Source: Chloranthus sessilifolius
Taxonomy: Eukaryota > Streptophyta > Magnoliopsida > Chloranthales > Chloranthaceae
Direction of reading: 5' to 3'
Assembly: GCA_021018995.1 (NCBI GenBank)
Contig: CM037593.1
Location: forward strand, 11,064,088-11,128,087
Length of the DNA: 64,000 bases
Of this stretch, positions 35,696-46,600 are shown one piece after another (positions within the stretch are counted from its first letter, which is position 1; the number at the start of each line of letters is the position of its first letter). Made by a program: the position numbers and the translations under genes. Under the pieces are notes generated by a model. The model worked only from the letters and a program-made list of their open reading frames with translations. It had not been told where the DNA came from and did not search any database.

Positions 35696-36734
35696 GTGCA
35701 TTATAGTTCTCGGCCGATGGGTTCAACCATAGGGTTACCCTTTGACCATAACCGTTTTGTGAATCCACACAAAACCTAAGAAAGTTTAGTTTTCCTAAAA
35801 TCATCATATATTCATCACATTTAAAAAAAAGTGTAAATGTGTAGATTTGGATGGATAGAAGGGCACCCACCTAATAAGAGTTTTTGATCGATTTGATAGG
35901 CACGAATCTAGCTTTAACGCCCGATCTCATGCGAGGATTGCGTGTGATTTCGGGTGATCCGAGTCGATGAGCGACGATGACCAAATTTGTACTTTGAACT
36001 ATTGTTTAGTTTTGCGGCCTCCTCTTTGGATCTCTACGATTTGATCGGCAATAGTATTCTTAAGTGTACGTGGTGCTCGGCATAGTACTACATTGAGTCG
36101 ATGATCTAGGGAGCGGCGTATGAAGAAACAATGATCCAACGATGGTATATTTATGGTAAGATGGGGGGATGAGCAGCTGGTTCGACATAGTTTTGGTGCG
36201 ATGAGCAAGACCGAAACGTTGCGGCATAATACTCGGCTTGGATCGACACGGTCTATGCCCCGCCACAATAGTAGATCCTCCCTCTTTCTTCCTCAACAAC
36301 AATCGAATCAAAAACACTTGCAAGCAATAAAATCAACTTTTGGAGGTCGAATAGAAAAGGTCCGGTCTCATGTAATCATGAGGTGTGGTTGGGACGGGTG
36401 ATGGCTCCAAAACTGTTGGTGTTGCTTTGCCAAAAGAGGTGTAAGGTGAGAGATTGATAGGGTAGAATGGGCGGTTGAGAATTAAGGCAACCCCAGTGGT
36501 TGCTTGCTATAGAGTTTTAAGAGAGAGAGAGAGGATTAAATAGTTAGAAGGAGAAGGACGTGGACGTGTAATTGCAGGGGGATGTCGGCTGTAAAGAGAT
36601 TTATATATAAATATATATACATAGATAGAGAGGGAGAGAAAAAGGATGGGAGAGAGCTTTTCCTTAACTGCAGCAGTTGATGGCTGCTTGGGCTACTATC
36701 TTAATGGGTGGGGAGAGAGAGAGGGAAATATAAG

Positions 36735-39383
36735 TGTGACAGCCCGGATTTCGGCACCCCGAAACCCGTGCCATCAGCACGATCATCTTGACCGTGCCCC
36801 TTAGCTAAGCACGGAACACTGGTATATCAAGCATTGCAATAAAATAATAAACGAAATTGCGGAATTTGAATCTATATTAATTAACTCTCAGAAAGACAGT
36901 TCTACCCTCATGCCTCTGCATGAATGGAGAACCGATCCGAACCATCGATGATAGCAATCATCACGGATGGTTCGTCCCAAAAGAATAATCCAAAACCCCA
37001 TATACATGGTTTTAAACAAGATCAAGGCTTGACATACCAAGCCGTACAAAATCTCTCCAAGAACTCTCAAAGTGGCACAACGGAGTCCTCTAGAAGAAGT
37101 CCTCTGGAGGTGGCTCCAACTCTTCGCCGGCCGCAAGGTCCGACTCACGATCGTCTCCTCCCGATGGCAACTGCTAGTAGTGGACCTGCGACGTATAGTC
37201 TATAGGGTGAGCTACATCCTAGCTCAATAGGGAACAAACACAGTTTGAACATATAAATTATAACTCACATGTATTCCATGATATGCCATGCATGATGTAT
37301 CTATGCAGTTGTTAATGAAACAGATTAAAAGCATTTCGTTTTACTGTTGATTACTTATAGTTTCATTTACTCATGAATGATGCTGAAAAGGCCTAAAGCA
37401 AAACTTAAACTTTCAACTTAAGTAATCCCCGAGCAATATAGCATCGAGCCCCGATGAGATACCCTTCATCGTCATCTATATAGACAGTTTCAATGTATTC
37501 CCTGGGAATACCATATAGTACCCAAGCCCCTTTCCCCTGGGGATTGGTGGCGGGGTTTCACTTGTCTCAATCAACACCCCTGGGGTGTGCTTATTATGTA
37601 CGGATAAGCCTCCGCACTGGCCTACGGTTTCGCCGCCGTATCGGTCACGGATATCCTGCCGTGTCAGTCGTGGATATCCCGCCACGTCGGTGGGGTAACC
37701 TATCAAACCTCAAATAACAAAAATATCGGTGCCTTACATATAGTTATTCACCGTGTAAGTGTGCTATCTTATATCAGTTAGGCCCTATCAAACATGATTC
37801 AATCTTTGGATACATCCCTGGGATGTGTCCATTTACTCGCATCACACCTGATGCTCTTATCTCTTTACTTCCTCATCCCCTGGGGATGGCTCATTAGTTT
37901 ACTCTTATGAATATCACACACACACACACTTTTCACAATTCTTTAAGCAGTAAAATAATTGAATGGAAATCTATATCACTACATACATGCTCTTGTAAAA
38001 TAAAGTACATCTTCAAGGTGTTCCCTACCTCAAGTCTTCATTCGATCATTGCATCAAGGTCCCACGTGGCTCCTTGTGTACTAGCTCACACGTACCACCT
38101 ATGGTACCATATAATAGGTAAAACACATCACAAATGATGCAATAAAGAAGGTATAAGATCCTCCAAGAATCTTAAAGTCAAACCCAAAAGTCAACATAAT
38201 TTATCTCAGTCGATTAATCGAACTCCAAAATCGATTAATCGAATCTGATTCGATTAATCGATTTCCAAAATCGATTAATCGAAGTAATTTCGATTAATCG
38301 AAATTCTCCTTTTCGCAAAGTAATTTCACTATTCAAACAGTCGAGTTTTCATTCGATTAATCGAATCCAATTTCGATTAATCGAAATTCCTCTTTTCGCA
38401 AAGTAATTTCACTGTTCGAACAGTCGAGTTTTCATTCGATTAATCGAATCCAATTTCGATTAATCGAAATTCTTCTTTTCGCAAAGTAGACTCTCAGTTC
38501 GAACAGTCGAGTTTCACAAGTTGATTAATCGATCCCAAATCGATTAATCGAAAACTAAAATCGATTAATCGAAATCTCATTTCGATTAGTCGATTTTTCC
38601 TCAAGTCATTTCCTCCAACCCCTGGGGTCCACTGGAGGTTCCCAGTCGATTAATCGATTCCCAAATCGATTAATCGAAATCCAAAGTCGATTAATCTAAA
38701 TCAAATTCGATTAATCGAAATCGGGGTCTTCTGACCTTTCAACTTCCTGGCCAATTTCGATTAATTGAAACCCAATTTCGATTAATCGAAATTGTCAGAT
38801 TCAGCCCCTTTCGAGCTATTCTTCCCAATCTTTTTCCATACTTTTTCCTCTATTTTTCTAAGCTATTATCCTATGATTTTAACCCACATTTAACCACAAC
38901 TTAACCCCTATAATCTATGCATCTTATTTACAAAAAATTTTACCTTGGATAGATCTCAAGTTGATTTCTATCAAACAGTTGGAAGGCTAGGGTTTCCAGC
39001 TTTTGTTCTAATGGATCCCTTGCGTTGAATCAGCCTCTTTAATACTTGAATCCTTCTTCCAATCACCCACAATAACTCCTTGCTTAATCACCCTCTTTAC
39101 TCCTCTCTCTCACTTCTTTACTTCTCTCTCAACTATCAAACATCTATTTTAGGGTTATTAAACCCTTTTATCCCTCTCCTAGTTTGTGTGTTGAGCACAT
39201 GCACCTCAATAGGTGTATGCGACTTCATATTTACAACACACACCACACAATAATTCGAACTATCACATCTCGTCCGTTCATTTCATCCTATACTAACTCT
39301 TGATCTCCTAATTGGTCAAACTTGTGACCAATCGGGCACGGATCCCGAGGTCATAGTTTAGCGTAATTTTTCGGGCTATTACA
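36735..39383. mobile_element. Solo LTR B (2649 bp) inside solo LTR A
   Basis: It begins TGTGACAGCCCG and ends CGGGCTATTACA (imperfect inverted ends), with the perfect target duplication ATAAG (36730-36734, 39384-39388). No internal LTR pair, primer site or coding sequence is seen. Features inside are CCCCTGGGG palindromes (37541, 37578, 37877, 38620), a GATATCC/CGCCACGTC region near 37630-37700, a CA tract at 37917 and the palindrome cluster 38210-38789. Confidence 0.87.
38210..38789. repeat. Cluster of TCGATTAATCGA palindromes
   Basis: By eye 15 perfect copies of the 12-bp palindrome TCGATTAATCGA and four with one change lie within 580 bp. Neighbouring copies are often paired head to head (CGATTAATCGAATCCAATTT then CGATTAATCGAAATTC). 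Part of the cluster is a tandem repeat of 83 bp: TTTCGCAAAG recurs at 38311, 38394 and 38477. It lies in solo LTR B. Confidence 0.95.
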
Positions 39384-39743
39384 ATAAGAGACGGAGAGAA
39401 AGTTGAGGAGAGAGAGGCGTTGTGGCTAATAGAGGGTTACAGGGGAGAGAGGGACAATGGAGAGATAGAAAGAGAGAGGGGTATTAATAGAAGGAGAGGG
39501 TTTAGCTTTGGGGATTGGTGAGATATAGAAAGAGAGAAGGAGAGCACGGTTGGGAAAAGTCTTAAAAGGAAAGAGTTGGGTTTTCAAGAGGCAAAGTCCA
39601 AAACGGATCTAATTGTTTTTTAAGTGAGGTGGGGTGTGATCGGGTGTAGAGCTTGCACACCGTTTGGTGGTCCACCTCATCTAAGGTCATAAGATTTGAG
39701 TTTTAAAAATTGGGGTCATAACATAGAGATTGGTTATTGCAAG

Positions 39744-39890
39744 CAATACAAAAAAATAGATTATTAGCGGCAGTTTTTTAGAGCAAAAAACTGTTGCTAT
39801 TAACAAAAAATGATTAAATATTATTAGCAGCAGTTTTTTGTTAATAGCATAAGTTTTTGATTGTTGCTAATAGTCTTGTTTTTGGTAGTG
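39744..39890. mobile_element. CACTA-type MITE in copia-3
   Basis: 147 bp, beginning CAATACAAAAAAATAG (a changed CACTAC...) and ending TTTTTGGTAGTG, with the 3-bp target duplication AAG (39741-39743, 39891-39893). Its interior has AGCGGCAGTTTTTT inverted repeats. Removing it joins copia-3 codons YCK and FENQVT in frame. Confidence 0.85.
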
Positions 39891-39985
39891 AAGTTTGAAA
39901 ATCAAGTGACAAATATCTTGCCGAAACCACTAAAACTTAAAGCCTTGAACAAGTTAAAGAATTTGATGAGGATGAAAATCCTAAT

Positions 39986-41361
39986 TTAAAAGAGGTTAGA
40001 AATATAGTTAGATTTAAACTAGAATTTTTATTTTGATTTTAATTTAAATATTAGTCGTTAGTGCATAGTTAAAGTTGCATAACTGCTTGGTTTAGAAGAG
40101 TCCTAATTTTAGTATGATTTGATAGGACAAGTTGACGTAGGTTTAAGACGTCCAAAATTTATAATGAATCAAAGGTGTGGAACCGGATGGGCGATGAGTG
40201 AGAGAACGGTTTATTTCCGAAAAAATTATAAATGTAGGACATATTTGTTGAGCACAAAGTGCAGGTAGATGACGTGGCGCGACATGAATGGATAAATGGA
40301 CATGCATTAATTGAGCCCCACGACATTTGTAGCCAATTGCATCGCCCCACATCAGCCATGTATACTTCGTCTACTTAAAATCTGTCTTCAATATAACATT
40401 GTCTGTTTATTTGGTTTGAGTTTTGTTTAGTGCATTAATTGCTTTTGTCTAATAATGAATTTCTATTATAAAATTTTCCTTTATGCTTTAAGAAATAAAT
40501 TTTATATTCATCTCAAATTTATGTGGTGTGTCAATAGTGCACGATTGAGACACATAATTTATGATTATTTTTTAATTCTAACATATTTTTTCGAGCTTGC
40601 TGAAATTTGTTTGATTTTTTTAAATTTTAAACCGGCTGAGTTATTGCTTAATCCTAACTTGTGAGCAAGGACAAAAACTCGGATTTTGTTTCGATTTTGG
40701 GCTGGACCGAAACCAAAATTTCAGCCGAAAGCTTCAAATATATAGCACATGAACCAAAATTTTGAGCTTTCAGTTTTATTTCGGTGGGGACCAAACCGAA
40801 ACATTTCGGCAGCCGAAATTTTAAACCACACTTGTGACTACGACAATGGAAGACCAATTGGGAGAGTAATCACAGGGAAAAGTGTTTTTGGTTGAGTGGA
40901 AAGGTTATGTGGTTTGGGGTGTTTGGGTAATAAGAGCTTATAATATAATTATCCATTTAAAGAGAGTGGCACTATTTACAGTCAATTTTTTTTTATGACA
41001 AAGACCTGCCTTTCACCGTAAACAATTGTTGACTATCTTGTATTAGATATATAAGTAACTTTTCATCTCTATGTAAATGATATAAGTAATTTTTCGGCTC
41101 AATCTTTCATACAATAGATTTTAAAAATATTTCACACATATCGACATTCATGTGATATTATGTGGCAGACATCTCTAAATGTGTCTGTATCATAGCATAT
41201 CATGATAAAGGGTTTTCAAGTCACTTTTGAGAATATGTGTCACGAGGAATTAATATCTGACCGTTTGATAGGTGTTCCATAATCACAATATCTACTGTGT
41301 GAAAGATTGAGATGAAAAATAATCTCAATAGACTAATTCAAGGAAAATTATCAATGATGGA
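39986..41361. other. Gene-free stretch
   Basis: Unrecognised sequence after copia-3, a hAT-like MITE (40666-40830) and half of a family C foldback (41200-41345). No gene is seen. Confidence 0.5.
40666..40830. mobile_element. hAT-like MITE (CAAGGATCAAAATTTT family)
   Basis: Starts CAAGGACAAAAACTCGG; the right end TTTTAAACCACA is worn. Flanks CTTGTGAG and CTTGTGAC agree at 7 of 8 positions. Internal GACCGAAACC and GCCGAAA repeats match 580-808. Confidence 0.6.
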
Positions 41362-41512
41362 TAGTTTTTATTACAAAAATTAAGATTATTAATGGCAATC
41401 AAAATTATCGCTATTAATAAAAAAAAAATTTTGTTATTTATTAGCGGCACTTTTGTTTTTATTAATAGCAATAATTTTGACTGTTACTAAAACACTCAAT
41501 TTTTATAGTGTT
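41362..41512. mobile_element. CACTA-type MITE, degenerate
   Basis: Inverted TTATTAATGGCAATCAAAAT / TTTGACTGTTACTAA units surround TTAGCGGCA and it ends TTTTTATAGTG. It is related to 9500-9714 and 39744-39890. Confidence 0.55.
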
Positions 41513-41519
41513 TTATAGT

Positions 41520-41780
41520 GGATCCTGAGTTTGTCGATGATGGTGACGTTTCTTCGAATGAATCTTTGGTGTAGATTATTGGCGGATCATGGTGGTAGAT
41601 TCTTGAAGTTTTACCTTACTTTCAAGGTATCTGAATTCTGTATTGGTGTTAGATAGTTTTTAGATGCTATTCAATATATTTTAATGTTAATTATTGTAAT
41701 TATTATAATTGTGACTCTCTACTTTGTAATCGTTTTTCATTTCAAATGAAAAAAATAAAATTTCGTCAAAAAAAAAAAGA
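41520..41780 (+). mobile_element. Possible LINE 3' tail with poly-A
   Basis: A segment with AAAAATAAAATTTCG (polyadenylation-like) ends in an 11-base A run at about 41769-41779. This looks like the 3' end of a 5'-truncated LINE, but no coding part or target duplication is visible. It lies in the upstream region of HGPT. Confidence 0.35.
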
Positions 41781-41945
41781 AGATAATTTTGTAGATGTGA
41801 CGTGATTGGCAGCAGTCCGTGGACCCTACTACGTGTGCAACCAGGGACGTCGCACCGCACTGTCCACTGTTTAACACTTTCCAAAACGCCATCCATCGTT
41901 ATTCTTTCACATTTTGAATGGTTCCCGCGTTTAAGAGTAGTCTCT

Positions 41946-41970
41946 AAACCCTAAACCCTAAACCCTAAAA
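41946..41970 (+). promoter_or_regulatory. Telo-box (AAACCCTAA) cluster before HGPT
   Basis: Three and a half units of CCCTAAA lie 40-64 bases upstream of the HGPT start codon. Telo-boxes are common near transcription starts of plant housekeeping genes. The following CTTCTCCTCG pyrimidine-rich leader fits a 5' UTR. Confidence 0.7.
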
Positions 41971-42009
41971 CTTCTCCTCGATTCCCTCTCCGCTTCTCCT
42001 TCCATCCCG

Positions 42010-42309
42010 ATGGCATTAAAAGATCACATCCAAATGGTTTTATGGACGCCAGATCAAATCCAAGAACGCTTATGGGAACTCGCTTCTGAGATCACCAAAG
42101 ATCTCAAGGGATCACCGTCGCCTCCGATCTTCATAGGCGTCGCTACGGGGGCGTTCTTGTTCTTGGCCGATCTCGTACGGAAGATCGATTTGCCGATCTT
42201 TGTAGATTTCGTACGCGTGGAATCGTACGGGCCCGGGACCGAATCGAACGGCGCTCCGAGGATTTCGTGTGATACGAAGATCGATGTGAAGGGAAAGCAT
42301 GCTATTGTG
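42010..42309 (+). CDS. HGPT: HGPT exon 1
   Basis: The ATG at 42010 matches the family's N-terminus. The exon is intact and ends GTG/GTAAGA. Codon use is more GC-rich than the surroundings. Confidence 0.93.
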
Positions 42310-43636
42310 GTAAGAGATTGATTGAATATATGCTTTTTAGAGTTTTGGTTAAAGATCTTGTTGTTGTAGTTTGTTTTGGTGTTTAGGTTTCGGAGTTCAG
42401 GGATAGTTGAGAAAGGGGAAAATTCAGAAAAAATCGCGAAAATGTAGTAAAGAAAAAAATTAATAAAAACTGTGAGAAATATATTGAAAAGTTTTGATTT
42501 ATTCAGAAATTCAGGAAATAATGGCGGTTTAATTGTGAAATTTATGACTTTTTCAAAATGTTGCAATTAAAAAGCGGTTTATTCATTATATGTAAAAGTC
42601 ACGTTTCATTTGTGACTTTTTGAAGAAGTTGCCGATTTTGGTGACTTTTTATGAAAAATATAAAAAGGAGAAATTCAGAAAATCGTGAAAAAGTTGGAAA
42701 GTTAAGGAAAAAGTCGGGAATTTTTTTAATAAAAAATTATGAAAATATACCAATATAGTGAAAAGTTGTGATTTATTGAGAAAGTTAGGAATTAATCACG
42801 ATTTAATTGTGAAAATCATGATTTTTTCAAAAAGTGACTTTTTGAAAATTTGTTTTGTGAATATTTCGCGTTTCATTCATGACATGGTGATTGATCGGAA
42901 ATCATGTTTATGTATAATTATTGTTGAAGATCTCACTTTGCGATTATAGTGTGTTTTTGTGTTAATTTTTTTTTTCGATCTTTGTTGTTTTATGCATTGT
43001 CTTCAGGTTGGAATTCAGGAATAATTCCGAAAGAGGAAAATTCAGAAAAAAATGGCTAAAACTTGGAAAGTTCAGGAAAAAGTTGGGAAAATTTTGAAAA
43101 AAAATTAATAAGAATTATGAAAAATTGTGAAATTCATGCATTTTTCAAAAGTGCAACTTTTTTAAAAAATCGCGATTTAAAAGTGATTTATCTGCTTTAT
43201 GAATATGTCATGTTTTATTTGTGACTTATGTAATTTTCCTTAAAGATCTTGCTGGTGCGATTATAGTTTGTTTTTGTGTTTAGATTTCGTTGTTTGATGT
43301 TTGTCGTTTGATGAGTAGTCACCAAGTTGGAGTTCAGGAATAATTCGGGAAAGGGAATATTCTGAAAAAGATTGCAAAAAAGTTGGAAAGTTCCGGTGAA
43401 GTGGTAAAATTTTGGAAAAAATTAATAAGAATTATTAAAAATAAAAAAATATATTGCAAAGTTGTGATTTAAGGAGAAAGTCGGAAATTATTGACGATTT
43501 AATTGTGAAATGGTAGCCAATATTTGCACACGCATTATAGGTCGTTGCCCCAAACTAAGCAAATTTTATCCTTGCACCAATACTTTTTGCACCTTAAAAG
43601 AAAATAAAAAATTGTACCTTTAGTGGAACATCTCTT

Positions 43637-43669
<33 letters not shown>

Positions 43670-46600
43670 AACCAACACCAGAACGTGAATATCTCTCTCT
43701 CTCTCCTGCTAATCAACGATAGAGAACCAGACTCTTTAATAAAATGCAAGATTAATGCATTGAACTTTTATCTTAGTAGTAAATTTTGGGTTCTAAATTG
43801 GTTTTTTTTCACCGATTAAAGCTTTTTAGATCATATTTAGTTTTAGGTTTTGCAGAGAGTTGTCCTGAACATTAAAGATGATTAGTGAATTCTACCACAT
43901 ATTAGGATTAGTAATGAAATCTACCTCTATCGTTGTATTTGATCTTTGAGTTGTAAATTTTGGGCTTCATATCTCAATTTTAAATTTTCTCTGTTTCTGT
44001 TGTAGATGGGAATGGGATATCATTTAGGTTTTGCATAATTGTTTTGAAGATTCATAGATTTTTTTGTTTGGTGATTTCTGCCGCTTCTTATAATTAGGGG
44101 TGTATTAGGTTCGGTTTGGTCGGTTTTGGATCAAAACCACAAACCAATCTTTTCAGTTTTCCTTTTTTCCAAACCAAACCCAAACTGGACCAAACCCGGC
44201 TGTTCGGTCCGGTTCGGTCAATTTGGTTGGTTCGGTCCAACAAAGCATAATTATAATAAACGAATTCCACCGCACATCTTAGTATATGATCTTTGAGTTC
44301 TAAATTTGGGTTTTATAGATCAAATTTTCTTGGTTTCTGTTGTAGATTGGATTTAGTTTAAAGTTTTTGCATTCAGGTTGTTATGTCTTGTTCATTTTTT
44401 CCTTTTTGATTGGACTCAATGGCTCTGTCGTGAAAGGGGGGTCCCAACCAAAACTCTAGGTATTGTAGTGATTTTTCAGAGCTTTGTTTTGTTTCAATCT
44501 CGATGGGTGCATTTTCTCCTCTTCATCTGAATTAGTTGCATAATCACAGCGGAGAAGACCCATGATTTTTTTTTCGTCTCCGTATCGTAGCAATCTGCGC
44601 GTCTTTTTGGCTTCCACGTTCTCTCACAATCAATGTAGTCAAATCGCATATGCGATCCTATGAGATGGCATAGGACCATCGCATAAGCGGATCGCATATG
44701 CAATTATGCCATGACATAAATTTTTTTTTTTTTTTCAAAAAAATTCCCAAAGTTTCTCATATTGATCAGTATTATGTTTTGTATTAATTTAGTGCTTTAT
44801 TAATTTTATAGTTTCTAGAATGCGAAATAAAAATATATAACCTATAAGTTAGAAGGGAAAATATAAATTTCATTGATGTTAAACAAAATAAAGCATTAAA
44901 AACTCAAAAAGGAGACAAAAAATATACAAATCATACCTTGGATGGATGTGGTATGGATTAGGAAGAGGAACCCCCCTCATATATAGACTTTGGGGAGCCT
45001 TAAAAAGCAAAAAAAAAAAAAAAAAAAGCTTTAACGATCATAAATATGACCTTGGAGATGTATGCGATCGCATACAGTCAGGATCACATATGCGAAAATG
45101 TCTTCCAGGATCGCATATGCGATTGCATAATCGCATATGCGATCACATATGACATCAGTGCTCCCAATTCATCTCCCACTTTGTCTATGAAATTTAAGGC
45201 AGTTTTAGGTTTTATATGTATGGTGCAACTACGAGGGTATATTTGATAATATTAAAAATACTTAATATTTTTAATTATTTTATCGTCCGGGGCAACGACC
45301 TATAATGTGTGTGCAAGTATTGACTCCCTTGTGAAATTCATGACTTCTTTAAAAAAATGCAGCTTTTTGAAAAAATTGCGATTGGGATTTTTCTCTTTTA
45401 TGAATATGTCGCGTTTTATTTGTGAGTTCTTGATCAATCGAATATGTTTGTTTATGTAATTTTGCTTAAAGATCTCGTTCGTGCGGTTATAGTTTGTTTT
45501 CTTTTCTCTTTTTTTTTTTGGATCATTAACAAAGAATTATTTTTAGAAAAACTAAAAGGAGTACATAAGCATACCTAAAAGGAGTACAAAAACAAATTCA
45601 AGTTTTTGTGAAGCCTAATGTCCCGTTCAATATGCTCCCCATTATTCCTTACAATATCTGAAATCAACATCTTTTGATTTGACGATAGCTGATAGAGCAA
45701 ATTGTAGGATTCATAAAGTGGCCTATCACTCACTTAAAAAATTTCACGAAATTATATTAATTACCCAAGGTAGTTATGCCATGGCATGGCGAGGCTATTT
45801 ATTAATGTTTAATATTTTAAATTTTTTATTATATCTATTAATAAGTAGTTTTTTATTTTTTATTTATTTATATTTTTTATATAAGAAGAAAAAATAAAAA
45901 AAATAAAGGAAAAAAATAAATTCAACTACTGAAGCATCATACTTTGATTATGATATTTTGAGGATTTCATGTTCTAGGTATAAACAAATATAAATAAATA
46001 CAAATCAAATATGGAACATGAACAAACTCGCAACATGATAAGTATAAATAAATAAATATAAAATATAAATAAATATGAAATATTAAAAAATATTTAAATA
46101 TAAAAGATATACCGTACTATCGCTAACACTGAGGTTTTGTCGACCGGTAATACGTTGAGGTTTTATGATGAGAGAGAGAGAGTCGAAGATTTTGTAACTT
46201 ATAAGTTGGACTTTTGTAACTTGTAAGTTAACTTTTGTAACTTATATATTATAAAAATGTTATAACTTAAAAGTATTATACGTTATAACAATACCATACT
46301 TATAACTTATATATTTTATAAATATTATATGTTATTATTCAAAAAAATCAAATAGCGTACATAGCGACGCCTTAGTGCTATTCTGTCATGGCGACGCTAT
46401 GACATTGCTATTTAGCCATCATGGCTATTTGGATGTATATGGCATTTTCCATCACCATTTGCCATGGCGAGGTCATAACGAGGCTATAGTGTCGCCTTGA
46501 CTTCCATGCTAGTTATTACCTATATTCAAACTCCATGGAATCATCAAAGAATCTTTTAATTGAGCAATCCCCTTCCACCATGGACCGATACGTTTCGGCC

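Larger units (their letters stand above)
33050..39723. mobile_element. Solo LTR A (~4.0 kb), split by solo LTR B
   Basis: It starts TGTCACGACAC, ends GGGTCATAACA and has a perfect 5-bp target duplication TAGAG (33045-33049, 39724-39728). Removing 36735-39383 and one copy of its target duplication leaves about 4020 bp with no second LTR or coding region. This fits a solo LTR of a large (perhaps gypsy) element formed by LTR recombination. It interrupts the copia-3 RNase H: codons before it (REIE) continue after it (IGYCK). A 69-bp tandem duplication and GA-rich tracts lie inside. Confidence 0.85.
23020..39985 (+). pseudogene. Old Ty1/copia element (copia-3), split into four pieces
   Basis: The pieces are 23020-23473 (Gag tail and protease), 30481-33049 (rest of protease, integrase, RT, RNase H), 39724-39743 and 39894-39985 (C-terminus). 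They join at target duplications. Piece 1 ends after YLDIGCSNH and LLSMGQL. Piece 2 resumes with VQITKNRMF, KNWLWHLCFGHLNFNVL (GAG-pre-integrase), integrase (DICGLIETP, QQNDIAERKNRT) and RT (VKGYKQKSGIDYHETFAPVAR). The last piece reads NQVTNILPKPLKLKALNKLK. Stops are frequent. In RT, text passes from RAWYAQIEIY directly to NSKMFQEFMKAM, so the segment with the catalytic YVDD is deleted. No LTR of its own was found, so both ends are truncated or decayed. Sure as to family and nesting. Confidence 0.9.
42380..45530 (+). repeat. Four degenerate ~310-bp tandem repeats in HGPT intron 1
   Basis: The marker GTTCAGGRATARTTNGRGAAAG-like block recurs near 42395, 42663 (weaker), 43012 and 43332, followed each time by GGAAAGTT, AATTAATAARAATTAT, CGATTTAATTGTGAAA and TTTATGAATATGTC segments. 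The spacing is roughly 308-320 bp. Unit 4 is cut by the Mutator-type element (43512-45328) and resumes after it. The first unit begins about 70 bp after the exon 1 donor. Confidence 0.8.

Noticed and set aside
38210..38789. Possible CRISPR-like array
   Set aside because: The repeats are short palindromes with irregular spacing, in a plant LTR, with no cas genes.
33050..39723. A complete large non-autonomous retrotransposon
   Set aside because: No repeated ends or primer site inside; each part has one set of TG...CA ends and its own target duplication, which fits solo LTRs better.
42054..42566. 170-codon minus-strand frame over HGPT exon 1
   Set aside because: It is a shadow of the exon and AT-rich intron; the plus-strand exon has clear family identity.
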